A stretch of DNA of 64,000 bases from Mycolicibacterium tusciae (lineage in GTDB: Bacteria; Actinomycetota; Actinomycetes; Mycobacteriales; Mycobacteriaceae), in contig NZ_MVIM01000001.1 in assembly GCF_002086795.1 (NCBI RefSeq), forward strand, positions 1 to 64,000, read 5' to 3'. Below, one piece after another: positions 38,621 to 46,795 of the stretch. Below the pieces are notes generated by a model. That model saw only the letters and a list, made by a program, of their open reading frames with translations, did no database searches and was not told the DNA's origin. A program made the translations under genes and the position numbers. Position 1 is the stretch's first letter; each line of letters starts with the position of its first letter.

Positions 38621-39160
38621 ATGAGAAGGATCTACGCCTTGGCGATCAGCCTGGCGCTGTTGGTTGCGACACCCGGTCTGGCGACCGCTCAGCCGTTCCC
38701 GCGGCCCGCCAGTCAGCAGCAGGCGATCCAGACGGTGATCGCGCGCGGACTTGCCCAACGGGGCGTTCCCTTTTCGTTCGGCGGCGGTGACGTCAACGGA
38801 CCGACCCGGGGCAGCGGCCCGACCGCCAACGCGCTCGGACTCGACCCCGAGGGCAGGGTCGTGGGACTGAACCCGGCGGCGGACGTCGTCGGATTCGACG
38901 CGTCCGGCCTCATGCTCTATGCCTTCGCCGGCGTCGGCGTGAAGCTGCCACGCTCGTCGGGCGCGCAGTACAAGGTCGGCCAGAAGGTCACACCCGCACA
39001 AGCGCTTCCGGGCGACCTCATCTTCTACGGGCCCGAAGGTAAGGACAGTGTCGCGCTCTTCATCGGAAATGGGCAGATGCTCGAGGTCGGCGACGTCGTC
39101 ACGGTGTCACCGGTGCGTACCAACAACATGACGCCCTACCTGAGCCGCATCATCGCCTAG
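38621..39160 (+). CDS. ripD: RipD-like inactive NlpC/P60 peptidoglycan-binding protein
   Basis: The protein has 179 residues. The signal peptide MRRIYALAISLALLVATPGL is cut after ATAQ. The NlpC/P60 core reads VVGFDASGLMLYAFAGVGV, where Ala replaces the catalytic Cys. SVALFIGNGQMLEVGDVV has Ser in place of the catalytic His. Both substitutions match M. tuberculosis RipD, which binds but does not cut peptidoglycan. The C-terminal Pro/Gln repeats of that protein are absent here, so this is a shorter form. I chose ATG 38621 because the signal peptide begins there; the frame is open upstream. Confidence 0.85.
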   Translation: MRRIYALAISLALLVATPGLATAQPFPRPASQQQAIQTVIARGLAQRGVPFSFGGGDVNGPTRGSGPTANALGLDPEGRVVGLNPAADVVGFDASGLMLYAFAGVGVKLPRSSGAQYKVGQKVTPAQALPGDLIFYGPEGKDSVALFIGNGQMLEVGDVVTVSPVRTNNMTPYLSRIIA

Positions 39161-39213
39161 CGTCGCGGAAAACCGCGCGACGCAGCCCGCAGGCCATCAG
39201 TAGGGTCGTGCGG

Positions 39214-40620
39214 ATGGCGGTGCTGACGGCACAAGAAGACGACTTTCCGCGGTGGTATCAGGATGTCCTGACCAAGGCGAAGCTGGCTGAGAACGGGCCG
39301 GCCCGCGGAACCATCGTCATCCGGCCCAACGGCTACGCGCTGTGGGAGCGCATGCAGGCCGAGGTCGACGGCCGGATCAAAGCCGCGGGGGCGCACAACG
39401 CGTACTTCCCACTGCTGATCCCGATGAGCTTTTTCGAGCGCGAGGCGCAGCACGTCGAGGGATTCAGCCCCGAGCTCGCCGTAGTGACGCATGGCGGCGG
39501 TAAGGAACTAGCCGAGCCGCTGGCCATCCGTCCGACCAGTGAAACCGTCATCGGTGAGTACATGGCCAAGTGGATCGACAGCTATCGCGATCTACCACTG
39601 CTCCTCAACCAGTGGGCCAACGTCGTACGCTGGGAGATGCGGCCCCGAATCTTCCTGCGCACCACCGAATTCCTTTGGCAGGAAGGGCACACCGCCCATG
39701 CCGCCGAGCCAGAGGCACGACAGTACGCCCGCCGGATCCTGCGCGAGGTCTACGAAGACTTCATGCGCAACCTCCTCGCCATGCCCGTGATCGTCGGCCG
39801 CAAGACGGCGCGCGAGCGTTTCGCCGGCGCCGCGAACACGATGACCTGCGAAGGAATCATGCGGGACGCCAAGGCATTGCAGATGGGCACCTCCCATGAG
39901 CTCGGGCAGCGGTTCAGTCAGGCCTTCGACATCACGTACTCGACTGCCGACGGCACCCACGACCACTGCTGGACCACGTCATGGGGTGCATCGACGCGCA
40001 TGCTCGGTGGGCTGATCATGTGTCACGGCGACGATTTCGGCCTTGTGCTGCCGCCGGCACTCGCACCCGTTCAGGCCGTGGTGGTCGTCGTGAAGGAGTC
40101 CGACGGTGCCGTCACCCGCACCGCTTCGACGCTCGCTGACGAACTGAATGCGCGCGGAATACGAACCAATCTGGACGACAACAGCTCTCAGGGCTTCGGC
40201 TGGCGTGCCACTGAATGGGATCTGCAGGGTGTGCCGATCCGTGTCGAGCTGGGCCCGCGAGACGTCGCCGACAATGCCGCGCTACTTTTCCGCCGGGATA
40301 CCCGAGAGAAGTCGACGGTGAGGCTGAACAGCGTCGTGGACGAGGTGCGGAAGTTGGCTCCTCGTATCCAGGACGACATGCTGGCGGCTGCCACTGCCCG
40401 CCGCGACGCGGTCATCGTGGACTGCGCGACGTTGGACGAAACGCGCGAGGTTGCTCAGGCAGGCGTTGCCAGGGTGCCGTGGGAATCGGTCGGAGAGGGG
40501 GGCGAGGCCGAGCTGGCCGCGGGTGGGCTGACGGTCAGGTGTCTGCAGCGCGGCGACGGGTCGTTGCCCGAATCCGACGACGACACAGGCGTACTCGCCT
40601 ATGTCGCCAGGGCTTACTGA
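39214..40620 (+). CDS. proS: Prolyl-tRNA synthetase, archaeal/eukaryote-type short form
   Basis: The protein has about 468 residues. Class II motifs are clear: RPTSETVIGEYMAKWI; motif 2 in NVVRWEMRPRIFLRTTEFLW then QEGHTAHA; motif 3 TTSWGASTRMLGGLIMCHGDD. The bacterial editing (INS) domain, which makes typical mycobacterial ProRS about 580 residues, is absent. The chain ends in Tyr, as archaeal/eukaryote-type enzymes do. It charges tRNA-Pro in the cytosol. It may be a second ProRS acquired by transfer, or the only one in this strain. ATG 39214 has AGGG 8 bp upstream; GTG 39208 is the alternative. It converges on an acyl-CoA synthetase with overlapping ends. Confidence 0.92.
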   Translation: MAVLTAQEDDFPRWYQDVLTKAKLAENGPARGTIVIRPNGYALWERMQAEVDGRIKAAGAHNAYFPLLIPMSFFEREAQHVEGFSPELAVVTHGGGKELAEPLAIRPTSETVIGEYMAKWIDSYRDLPLLLNQWANVVRWEMRPRIFLRTTEFLWQEGHTAHAAEPEARQYARRILREVYEDFMRNLLAMPVIVGRKTARERFAGAANTMTCEGIMRDAKALQMGTSHELGQRFSQAFDITYSTADGTHDHCWTTSWGASTRMLGGLIMCHGDDFGLVLPPALAPVQAVVVVVKESDGAVTRTASTLADELNARGIRTNLDDNSSQGFGWRATEWDLQGVPIRVELGPRDVADNAALLFRRDTREKSTVRLNSVVDEVRKLAPRIQDDMLAAATARRDAVIVDCATLDETREVAQAGVARVPWESVGEGGEAELAAGGLTVRCLQRGDGSLPESDDDTGVLAYVARAY

Positions 40621-42164
40621 GCGCGGGGCAATGTCCCGTCAATGACCAGTGCCTGCAGCGCCTTCCGATTGAGCTTTCCGCTCGCGAGCGTGGGGATCTG
40701 CCCACTGGTGGCAAGCACCCAGGACGTGGGAACTTTGTAGGCGGACAACTGATCCCGCGTTCGCGCCGCGAGCGATTGCACGTCGATCTGCGCACCGGCG
40801 GGCACGACGACCGCGCACACCTCCTCACCGCGCACCGGATCATCGATCCCCACGACGATGCATTGCGAAACGTCGGGGAACTGCTCGACCACCGCCTCGA
40901 CCTCCAGCGGCGACACGTTCGCGCCCGCCGCCTTGATGAGCTCACTCGTCCGGCCCACGTAGAACAACCGCGGATCGCCTTCCTTGCGGTAGACGCGGTC
41001 GCCGGTGTGATACCAACCGTCCTGATCGAATGTCTCGGCCCGCTCGCGCTTGTTGTAACCGGCCATCACCCCGACGCCGCGAACGAGTAGCTCTCCGACA
41101 CTGCCGTCGGTGATCGGTTCACCGTCATCGTCCACGATGCGCATGTCGGTGAATGCAAACCCGCCCGCGGTTTCAGACATGGTGCGGTGCACGGGAAACC
41201 CGTCGGGAACGTTCGTCATCGCGATATCCAGCGGTCCCTCGCGGAGCATCGGCGCACTGGACAGGTCGCGTTGATTGAAGGTCGGATGTTCACGCAACCG
41301 TTGGGTGAATGCGGGCCATCCGACGATGCCCGTCGCCCGCTCACGCTCGACGAGGTCCAGCGCCGTCTCGGGGTCCAGTCGGGGCATGACGAGCAGGGTG
41401 ACGCGATCGTGAAGGGCCCCCGTCGTGGCAAGGAGACCGCCGACCCAGAAGAACGGCATCGCGCACAGAATCCTTGCGCCAGCGCCGGAACCGGTCACCG
41501 CGCGGATGGCTTCCGGCCATGTCGAGGTCTGCCGTACCAGGGTGCCGTGGGTGTGCAGCACGCCCTTCGGGTCTGCCGTCGAACCCGACGTATGGAGCAT
41601 GATGGCCAGATCGGCTGGGGAGACCTCCGCTTCGACAGCCGTCAGAATGTCTTGTGGCACTTCGGGTTCTGCCTCGTCGTAACGCGTCGCCCAGTGCCGC
41701 TCTGTGTCCCCGGTGAACACGATGCGGCGCAGGTATGGGGCCGCGGTCAGCGCGAGCCGGCTGGTGGGCTGACCGCGCAGCTCACCCAGTGCTTCTTCGA
41801 AGCGCTCGGCGACGTCGATGGTGAGCACCTGCGTGGGGGCGATCAAGATCCCGACATCGGCGAGCCGCAGCACCTTGGCGATTTCCGCCGGTGCGTACAG
41901 CGTGCTCAGCGGAACGACCACCGCGCCGATTCGGGACGCGGCCAGCCACCAGGTGACCCACTCGACGCCGTTGGCGAAGAACAATCCGACACGCGAGCCC
42001 TTGCCGACGCCCTCGGCCAGGAGCCAGCGGGCGAGTCGCGCCGACTGCCTCTGCGCCTCGCGATAAGTGAGCCGGTCCGTCGGCGTGACCAGATAAGTCT
42101 CGTCGCCGAACTCATTAGCGCTGCGCTCCAGCAGGGCGGGAATGGTTGAACGCGGCTGGTCCAC
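40614..42164 (-). CDS. AMP-forming acyl-CoA synthetase/ligase
   Basis: The protein has 516 residues of the ANL superfamily. The P-loop-like AMP motif is MLHTSGSTADPKGVLHTH. Later motifs are GYNKRERAETFDQDGWYHTGD, with the adenylate-binding Asp, and YVGRTSELIKAAGANVSPLEVE. Near the end, SGKLNRKALQ carries the catalytic Lys. It activates a carboxylic acid with ATP and CoA; the chain type is not predictable. It is divergent from the acyl-CoA dehydrogenase-like gene with about 76 bp between starts, which suggests a shared degradative role. Confidence 0.9.
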   Translation of the reverse strand: MDQPRSTIPALLERSANEFGDETYLVTPTDRLTYREAQRQSARLARWLLAEGVGKGSRVGLFFANGVEWVTWWLAASRIGAVVVPLSTLYAPAEIAKVLRLADVGILIAPTQVLTIDVAERFEEALGELRGQPTSRLALTAAPYLRRIVFTGDTERHWATRYDEAEPEVPQDILTAVEAEVSPADLAIMLHTSGSTADPKGVLHTHGTLVRQTSTWPEAIRAVTGSGAGARILCAMPFFWVGGLLATTGALHDRVTLLVMPRLDPETALDLVERERATGIVGWPAFTQRLREHPTFNQRDLSSAPMLREGPLDIAMTNVPDGFPVHRTMSETAGGFAFTDMRIVDDDGEPITDGSVGELLVRGVGVMAGYNKRERAETFDQDGWYHTGDRVYRKEGDPRLFYVGRTSELIKAAGANVSPLEVEAVVEQFPDVSQCIVVGIDDPVRGEEVCAVVVPAGAQIDVQSLAARTRDQLSAYKVPTSWVLATSGQIPTLASGKLNRKALQALVIDGTLPRAQ

Positions 42165-42240
42165 GGGCGAAGTCTATGGCCCGGAAAAATTACGCGTCGT
42201 TGGGTATCGAAATTGCCGGTTGTCCGGTTAAGGTCACCAC

Positions 42241-43425
42241 ATGACGTCCACAATCGACGCGGCCGACCGAGTTGTCGGGCTCGCACGAGGCATGCGCGAG
42301 CTCGTAGGCGAGCAGGCCGCTGAATCCGAACGGGCACGTACCCTGACACCGGCGATCGTCGACCAGATGTGGGCAAGTGGGCTGATGACAGCCTTCAACC
42401 CGGTGGAGGCCGGGGGAGTGGAACCTTCGTTCGCCGAGATGATCGAGACCTGGATCGAGATGGCCTGGCAGGACGGCTCCTTCGGGTGGGTCGGCATCGC
42501 GAACCTCCCGTCGTCCTTCGCCGCGGCGGCGTACCTGCCCGACGAAGGCTTCGCGGAGGTGTTCACCAAAAACCAGAACCACGTGACGATGGGTGGCCAG
42601 TTCTTCCCGAACGGGCAGGGAACGGCGGTCGACGGCGGCTTCACGCTCAGCGGGGCGTGGAGCTTCGGCTCGGGGACCGGGCATTCGGAATACGTCGCAG
42701 CAGGCTTCTTCCCGATGGACGACGGCGAAATGCGCTGGATCAGTGAAGGGGTCCCCGACATGAGGGTGGCGGTGATCCCTCGCGAGCAGATCACCTTCAA
42801 CGACGGCTGGTTTGTGCAGGGGCTCAAGGCCACCGGGTCCTACGACTACAGCGTCCAGGACCTTTTCGTCCCCGAGTACCGGACGTTCGCCTTGTTTTCG
42901 CGTGACGCGCTGCGGGGCTCGTCCCCGGCCACCCGCATGGGGCTCATGCCCGTCACGGCCGCAGGTCACGCCTCGTGGGCGTTGGGTGTCGCGAAGAGCA
43001 TGCTCGACGACGTCCAGGAACTCGCCGCGACCAAGTTCCGGATGAGCGACATGGCGTCGCTGGCCAGTCGACCCACGTTCCAGAAGGGCCTCGCGCATCA
43101 TGTCGCGGCGTGGCGTGCCGCGCGACTGTTGGTGATCGACGCGTTCACCACCGCGGAGGCCGCCGTCGAATCGGGGGAGGCGTTGACACCTGCACTGCGG
43201 GCCGACATGCGCGTCGCCGCCGTCTACGCGACCGATGTCTCCCGGGAGTGCGCGGAGTGGGCGCATCTGGTTGCGGGCACGAGTTCGATCCGCGAAGGCA
43301 GCCGGCTCGAACGAGCGTTTCGTGACATGTACACCGGCAGTCAGCACGCGTTCATCAGCGAGAAGATCGCCATGGACGCGGCACAGATCTGGCTCGGCAT
43401 CATCGAGGATCAGTTCGGCCTCTGA
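42241..43425 (+). CDS. Acyl-CoA dehydrogenase-family flavoprotein (HsaA/group D monooxygenase-like)
   Basis: The protein has 394 residues with the acyl-CoA dehydrogenase fold. The N-terminal helices include PAIVDQMWASGLMTAFNPVE, the beta domain has LSGAWSFGSGTGHSEYVAAG, and the C-terminal helical domain has GTSSIREGSRLERAFRDMYT. The catalytic Glu of true dehydrogenases is not evident. The GSxxxHxxY-like and RDxxT features resemble flavin-dependent hydroxylases such as HsaA, so an oxygenase role on an aromatic or CoA substrate is as likely as dehydrogenation. It is divergent from the acyl-CoA synthetase. Its end overlaps the convergent DJ-1/PfpI gene by 16 bp. Confidence 0.87.
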   Translation: MTSTIDAADRVVGLARGMRELVGEQAAESERARTLTPAIVDQMWASGLMTAFNPVEAGGVEPSFAEMIETWIEMAWQDGSFGWVGIANLPSSFAAAAYLPDEGFAEVFTKNQNHVTMGGQFFPNGQGTAVDGGFTLSGAWSFGSGTGHSEYVAAGFFPMDDGEMRWISEGVPDMRVAVIPREQITFNDGWFVQGLKATGSYDYSVQDLFVPEYRTFALFSRDALRGSSPATRMGLMPVTAAGHASWALGVAKSMLDDVQELAATKFRMSDMASLASRPTFQKGLAHHVAAWRAARLLVIDAFTTAEAAVESGEALTPALRADMRVAAVYATDVSRECAEWAHLVAGTSSIREGSRLERAFRDMYTGSQHAFISEKIAMDAAQIWLGIIEDQFGL

Positions 43426-44021
43426 CCGGGTTGCTGCCAGACGTCGGTCGGCATGGGGTAGGCGACGGCCTGCGCCACCTTGTTTGCGACGGGTTCACCG
43501 ACTTCGCGTTGTACGAGCCACAGCGCGAGGTCGATACCGGAGGTCACCGCGCCTGCGGTGACCACGGTGCCGTCGTCGACGACGCGGTTATCCCGGAGGA
43601 TCGCACCGTATCTCGAAAGCTCTTCCAGTGCTGCGGGATTCGTGGTCGCGTTGCGGTCGCCCAGGATGCCGGCCTCGCCGAGCAGAAGTGCGCCCGTGCA
43701 CACCGACGCCACCCACCGGACCGAACCCGACATATCGGCGATGATGCGCGGCAGTGTGCCGCGCCGAATCTCGCGTGGCACACCGGAGCCCGTTCCACCC
43801 ACCCAGCTGCCGCCGGGCACGAACAGCGCGTCAGGGGAACCCAACTCGTCCGCCACGTACAGTTGCAGCCCTTCCGCGGCGGACACCACGGGTGGACCGT
43901 CGACGCGGACCATGCCGACATCGAGGCCGGGATCGATGGTCGACGCCCGGGCGAAGATCTCCCACGGCGCAACGACGTCCAGGGCGTCGAATCCGTCGAA
44001 CACCACGATCTCAATTCGCAT
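43410..44021 (-). CDS. DJ-1/PfpI-family protein
   Basis: The protein has about 203 residues. IVVFDGFDALDVVAPWEIF at the N terminus and the nucleophile elbow WVASVCTGALLLGEAGIL (Cys) identify the DJ-1/PfpI family, in the subgroup resembling the sensor half of GlxA-type regulators. No HTH follows, so it is a stand-alone enzyme or chaperone, possibly an isonitrile-hydratase-like or glyoxalase-like activity. The ATG at 44021 has GGACGAG upstream. It overlaps the convergent flavoprotein gene by 16 bp. Confidence 0.85.
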   Translation of the reverse strand: MRIEIVVFDGFDALDVVAPWEIFARASTIDPGLDVGMVRVDGPPVVSAAEGLQLYVADELGSPDALFVPGGSWVGGTGSGVPREIRRGTLPRIIADMSGSVRWVASVCTGALLLGEAGILGDRNATTNPAALEELSRYGAILRDNRVVDDGTVVTAGAVTSGIDLALWLVQREVGEPVANKVAQAVAYPMPTDVWQQPGQRPN

Positions 44022-44055
44022 CTGCCCAGTCTCGTCCTGCCATAGGCTGCACGCC

Positions 44056-44445
44056 ATGTCTTTGGACCGCGCAGCTCTGGTCGTCGGCGGTATTCGCCTC
44101 ACGTCGGGTATCTCGTTTCTCGTCGATCCGCTCCGGGCCAACAAGCTGTGGGGAGATTCCGGTGAGCCGGCGCCGACGGCACAGCTTCTCTTGCACTCGA
44201 TGGGCTACCGCGACGCGCTCATCGGGGGGTTGATGATGACGGCCGCGGTGCGCGGTAAAGACACCCGAGGCTGGTTTCTTGCATCGGGTGGCGCTGATGC
44301 GTCCGACCTGCTGGGCGGGTTGCGGGTGCACAACGAGATGTCCCGCTCGCAGCAGCTCATCGGTCTCGGCGGAGCCGTCGTCGGCATCGGAGTCGGACTG
44401 TGGGGTGCGACGCGCCGCCGGCCCAAACCGGCTGCATCCGAATAG
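44056..44445 (+). CDS. Small membrane protein of unknown function (DUF4267-like)
   Basis: The protein has 129 residues. It opens with MSLDRAALVVGGIRLTSGIS and shows DPLRANKLWG, then a moderately hydrophobic segment around LLLHSMGYRDALIGGLMMTA, and a second at GLGGAVVGIGVGLWG. It ends in a basic tail. The pattern of a conserved GYRD segment between membrane helices is seen in small DUF4267-type proteins; function is unknown. It is divergent from the DJ-1/PfpI gene with 34 bp between starts, so the promoter region is very short. Confidence 0.75.
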   Translation: MSLDRAALVVGGIRLTSGISFLVDPLRANKLWGDSGEPAPTAQLLLHSMGYRDALIGGLMMTAAVRGKDTRGWFLASGGADASDLLGGLRVHNEMSRSQQLIGLGGAVVGIGVGLWGATRRRPKPAASE

Positions 44446-44459
44446 GTTAGGTCGACGAC

Positions 44460-45152
44460 CTAGCCGTCGGCCCCCGCGTTGCGCTTCGGTCGGGCGGGCG
44501 TCAGGCGGCGGCGCACATAATTCTTGAGCTCGGCGGAGAGCGCATCGGCGGCCAATAGCTGCGGAAGCAGGCCGGGCTCCGACATTTTGGCGCGGAATAC
44601 CAACTCGATCGTCACGTCGTGGTCCGGTCGGTCTTCGACCACGATCGTGTCGCCGGCTTGCACCGCTCCCGGCGAGATGACTCGCAGGTATGCGCCGGGT
44701 TTCGCGGTCGCGGTGAAGGTCTTCATCCAACCGTCGATATCCAGGAACGCCGAGAAGGTTCGGCATGGAGTTCGCGGTGCAGACACCTCGAGCAGCAGTC
44801 CGCCCGTCCCGATGCGCCACCGTTCACCGATCCGAGCCTGTGTCACTTCGACGTCCAATGTGGTCAGGTTCTCACCGAACATGCCGTCGGTGATCGGGCG
44901 GTCGAGTCGGGTCTGCCATTCGTCGAGATCCTCGCGGGCGTAGGCGTAGACGGCCTGGTCGTCGCCGCCATGAAGCTTCTGGTTGCCGATGGTGTCACCG
45001 AGCAGACCGCTGCCGAGGCCACCTCGCATCGGGCCTGGCGCTCGCACCATGACGGCCTCGTCCGTCGCCCGCTTGTCGATACCCGTCCGCCTCGACGGCG
45101 CATCTGGATTTGCGCGGACACGAGCCAGGTTGACCGATACCACCTTCGCCAC
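44460..45152 (-). CDS. MOSC-domain protein
   Basis: The protein has 230 residues. GDTIGNQKLHGGDDQAVYAY, DGMFGENLTTLDVEV and the conserved Cys in APRTPCRTF are the MOSC signature (YiiM type). The C terminus adds a three-helix-like extension (LPQLLAADALSAELKNYVRR). MOSC proteins transfer sulfur or bind molybdenum cofactor; YiiM-like members reduce N-hydroxylated bases. The start is GTG at 45152. It faces the small membrane-protein gene with 14 bp between stops. Confidence 0.87.
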   Translation of the reverse strand: MAKVVSVNLARVRANPDAPSRRTGIDKRATDEAVMVRAPGPMRGGLGSGLLGDTIGNQKLHGGDDQAVYAYAREDLDEWQTRLDRPITDGMFGENLTTLDVEVTQARIGERWRIGTGGLLLEVSAPRTPCRTFSAFLDIDGWMKTFTATAKPGAYLRVISPGAVQAGDTIVVEDRPDHDVTIELVFRAKMSEPGLLPQLLAADALSAELKNYVRRRLTPARPKRNAGADG

Positions 45153-45191
45153 GGGGTTCAGGGTAGTGGCCTCGTGCGGGGCGTACGAATC

Positions 45192-45593
45192 CTAGGCAGG
45201 CGGCGCGAACGCGGGATCCAGTGGCGGCGGCGGTCCCATGGGCATCTGACGAACCGGCGTATAGGGCACAGCCGGATCGGGGAAAAGGTTCGTCACGATG
45301 CTGTTCGGATCGCTGAAGTTGGCGCGGACGTCGTCGAGTGATCCGAGTCCACCAGGCTGCTGCCGCATGTCTGCCGGGATGGCCGGCACGGTCGGCGCGC
45401 CTGGCGGAGGCGGAGGAGATGCCGGCAACGGCCCGTCAGCAGTCACGATGTTTGTCACGACACCGGGGATCTGGGGTACGACGGGCTCGGACGGTACCGG
45501 TTGCGCATGTGCCATGCCGACACCGGTCGCGGCGCAGGCAATCGCGAGCGCGCAGCCCCCGACACCCAACACCCGGCGTCGCAGTCCACTCAT
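45192..45593 (-). CDS. Small secreted Pro-rich protein of unknown function
   Basis: The protein has 133 residues. A Sec signal peptide (MSGLRRRVLGVGGCALAIAC ... MAHA) is followed by QPVPSEPVVPQIPGV, a Pro run (ASPPPPPGAP) and PDPAVPYTPVRQMPMGPPPP. A short ordered-looking segment, LGSLDDVRANFSDPNSI, lies between the Pro stretches. No catalytic motif is seen. It is likely an envelope or exported protein of the mycobacterial Pro-rich kind. Two further small secreted proteins follow in the same orientation, with 60 to 280 bp between them. Confidence 0.75.
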   Translation of the reverse strand: MSGLRRRVLGVGGCALAIACAATGVGMAHAQPVPSEPVVPQIPGVVTNIVTADGPLPASPPPPPGAPTVPAIPADMRQQPGGLGSLDDVRANFSDPNSIVTNLFPDPAVPYTPVRQMPMGPPPPLDPAFAPPA

Positions 45594-45653
45594 GACATCA
45601 GTTTCCCACGTACGTCGAACGTCCGCAGCTATACCCGTGGGTGCGCCACGGCG

Positions 45654-45902
45654 CTATTGCGGTTCGCCGGTGGGAATGGTGTAGGGCGCCGTCGTGATCG
45701 GTGGAACTGCCACCGAAGTCTCCGGTGATGACGGTGCCGTCGTCTCCGTAACCGTTTGACCGGTAGTGATCCCGGCGCCAGACGGAACCGGCTGGGGGAC
45801 AGCCGCATTCACGTCACCGATCGCGACGGTCAATACCCCCGCCGCAAACACAGCGCCGGCACCGGCCGTCGCCAATATCAATTTCACGTGCTTCGAGTCC
45901 AT
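45654..45902 (-). CDS. Short secreted/anchored Thr/Pro-rich protein
   Basis: The protein has 82 residues. An N-terminal hydrophobic segment (KLILATAGAGAVFAAGVLTV) could be a signal peptide or an anchor. The rest is low-complexity Thr/Pro/Val (TVTETTAPSSPETSVAVPPI). ATG 45902 has GGAG 9 bp upstream. Function is not predictable. The 280 bp between this gene and the DUF732 gene hold nothing I recognise. Confidence 0.6.
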   Translation of the reverse strand: MDSKHVKLILATAGAGAVFAAGVLTVAIGDVNAAVPQPVPSGAGITTGQTVTETTAPSSPETSVAVPPITTAPYTIPTGEPQ

Positions 45903-46182
45903 TTCTGACCACTCCAATCGGTCCCTGCCGCTATCGATTACGGCGAGACACACTCTTCGTTCGTCGGACATCGAGTCGAACGCTGACCCGTGCAATACGA
46001 GCCAACCGAGTGCGTCATCACGAAATTCCCCTCGTCGGGAAGGCGGCGACGTCAATAATCGGCGTGGATCAGCAGCTACCTGCCCGGATCGCAACGCTAC
46101 GAGCGCTTGCTGTAATGGGCTGCAACGCAGGAGAACTCCAGCTCAACACGGTTGCTCAGCCGGAGTGTGGTTCGCGTGTGCG

Positions 46183-46473
46183 TCAGCAGTCGAGCTGAAC
46201 GACCGCGGCGCTGACGATTTCGCCCGCAGCAGAAATCGACACGCCGAGATCGTTTCGCACCATGACGACCGCATCCGATGCGGGTGTACCGCTACGAAGA
46301 GTGCTGCAGATCTTTGCGCCCTCGGTCCGCAGCTGCTGATCGGTGAGGAACGCATAGGTGGTCTGCATCGACCGTACGAACCCGTCTTCGTCCGCTGTGG
46401 CGGGGGCGGCCAACACCACCGCCGCAGGAACTACCGACATGAGGGTCCCGATCCTGTACTTCAACTCGAACAC
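46183..46473 (-). CDS. DUF732-family small secreted protein
   Basis: The protein has about 96 residues. A signal peptide (LMSVVPAAVVLAAPATA) precedes a domain with TYAFLTDQQLRTEGAKICSTLRSGTP and a C-terminal Cys (VVQLDC), the two-Cys helical pattern of mycobacterial DUF732 proteins. The start codon is uncertain: GTG 46473 gives the longest signal peptide but has a poorly spaced GAAAG. Function is unknown and the protein is probably exported. Confidence 0.7.
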   Translation of the reverse strand: MFELKYRIGTLMSVVPAAVVLAAPATADEDGFVRSMQTTYAFLTDQQLRTEGAKICSTLRSGTPASDAVVMVRNDLGVSISAAGEIVSAAVVQLDC

Positions 46474-46795
46474 CTTTCAGACGCGCGCGATCTGGTCGCA
46501 TTCACGGCAAGCAGTTTCGAAAAGAATTGTGGTTAACATATCGGCGCTCGGTCCAGCCGGAACGCCATCACACTAAAACTGTCGTGTGCCTTACATCTAG
46601 CCTAGCTTACTTATCTGCGGCAGCAGGACCGGACTGGTCTCCTGCTTGACGGCATACTGGGTCAACTGAGCGGTGAAGATACCCCGCAGCTGCGGGTATG
46701 CCGTCGTAGCCCTCGTTGGCTCGGGCACCGTCTGATATTCGGCATTCACAAATCGCGATCGGTGCCGCATCTGCGGCGGCGGGTCAACGCGGCGA
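46474..46795. other. Intergenic region with hairpin downstream of the Ser/Thr kinase
   Basis: No convincing gene is seen. ATACCCCGCAG/CTGCGGGTAT at 46679-46699 forms an almost perfect hairpin with one unpaired C, about 100 bp after the kinase stop on the minus strand. It may terminate that transcript. GGCATAC at 46651-46657 can pair with GTATGCC at 46696-46702 and would compete with it. Confidence 0.4.
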
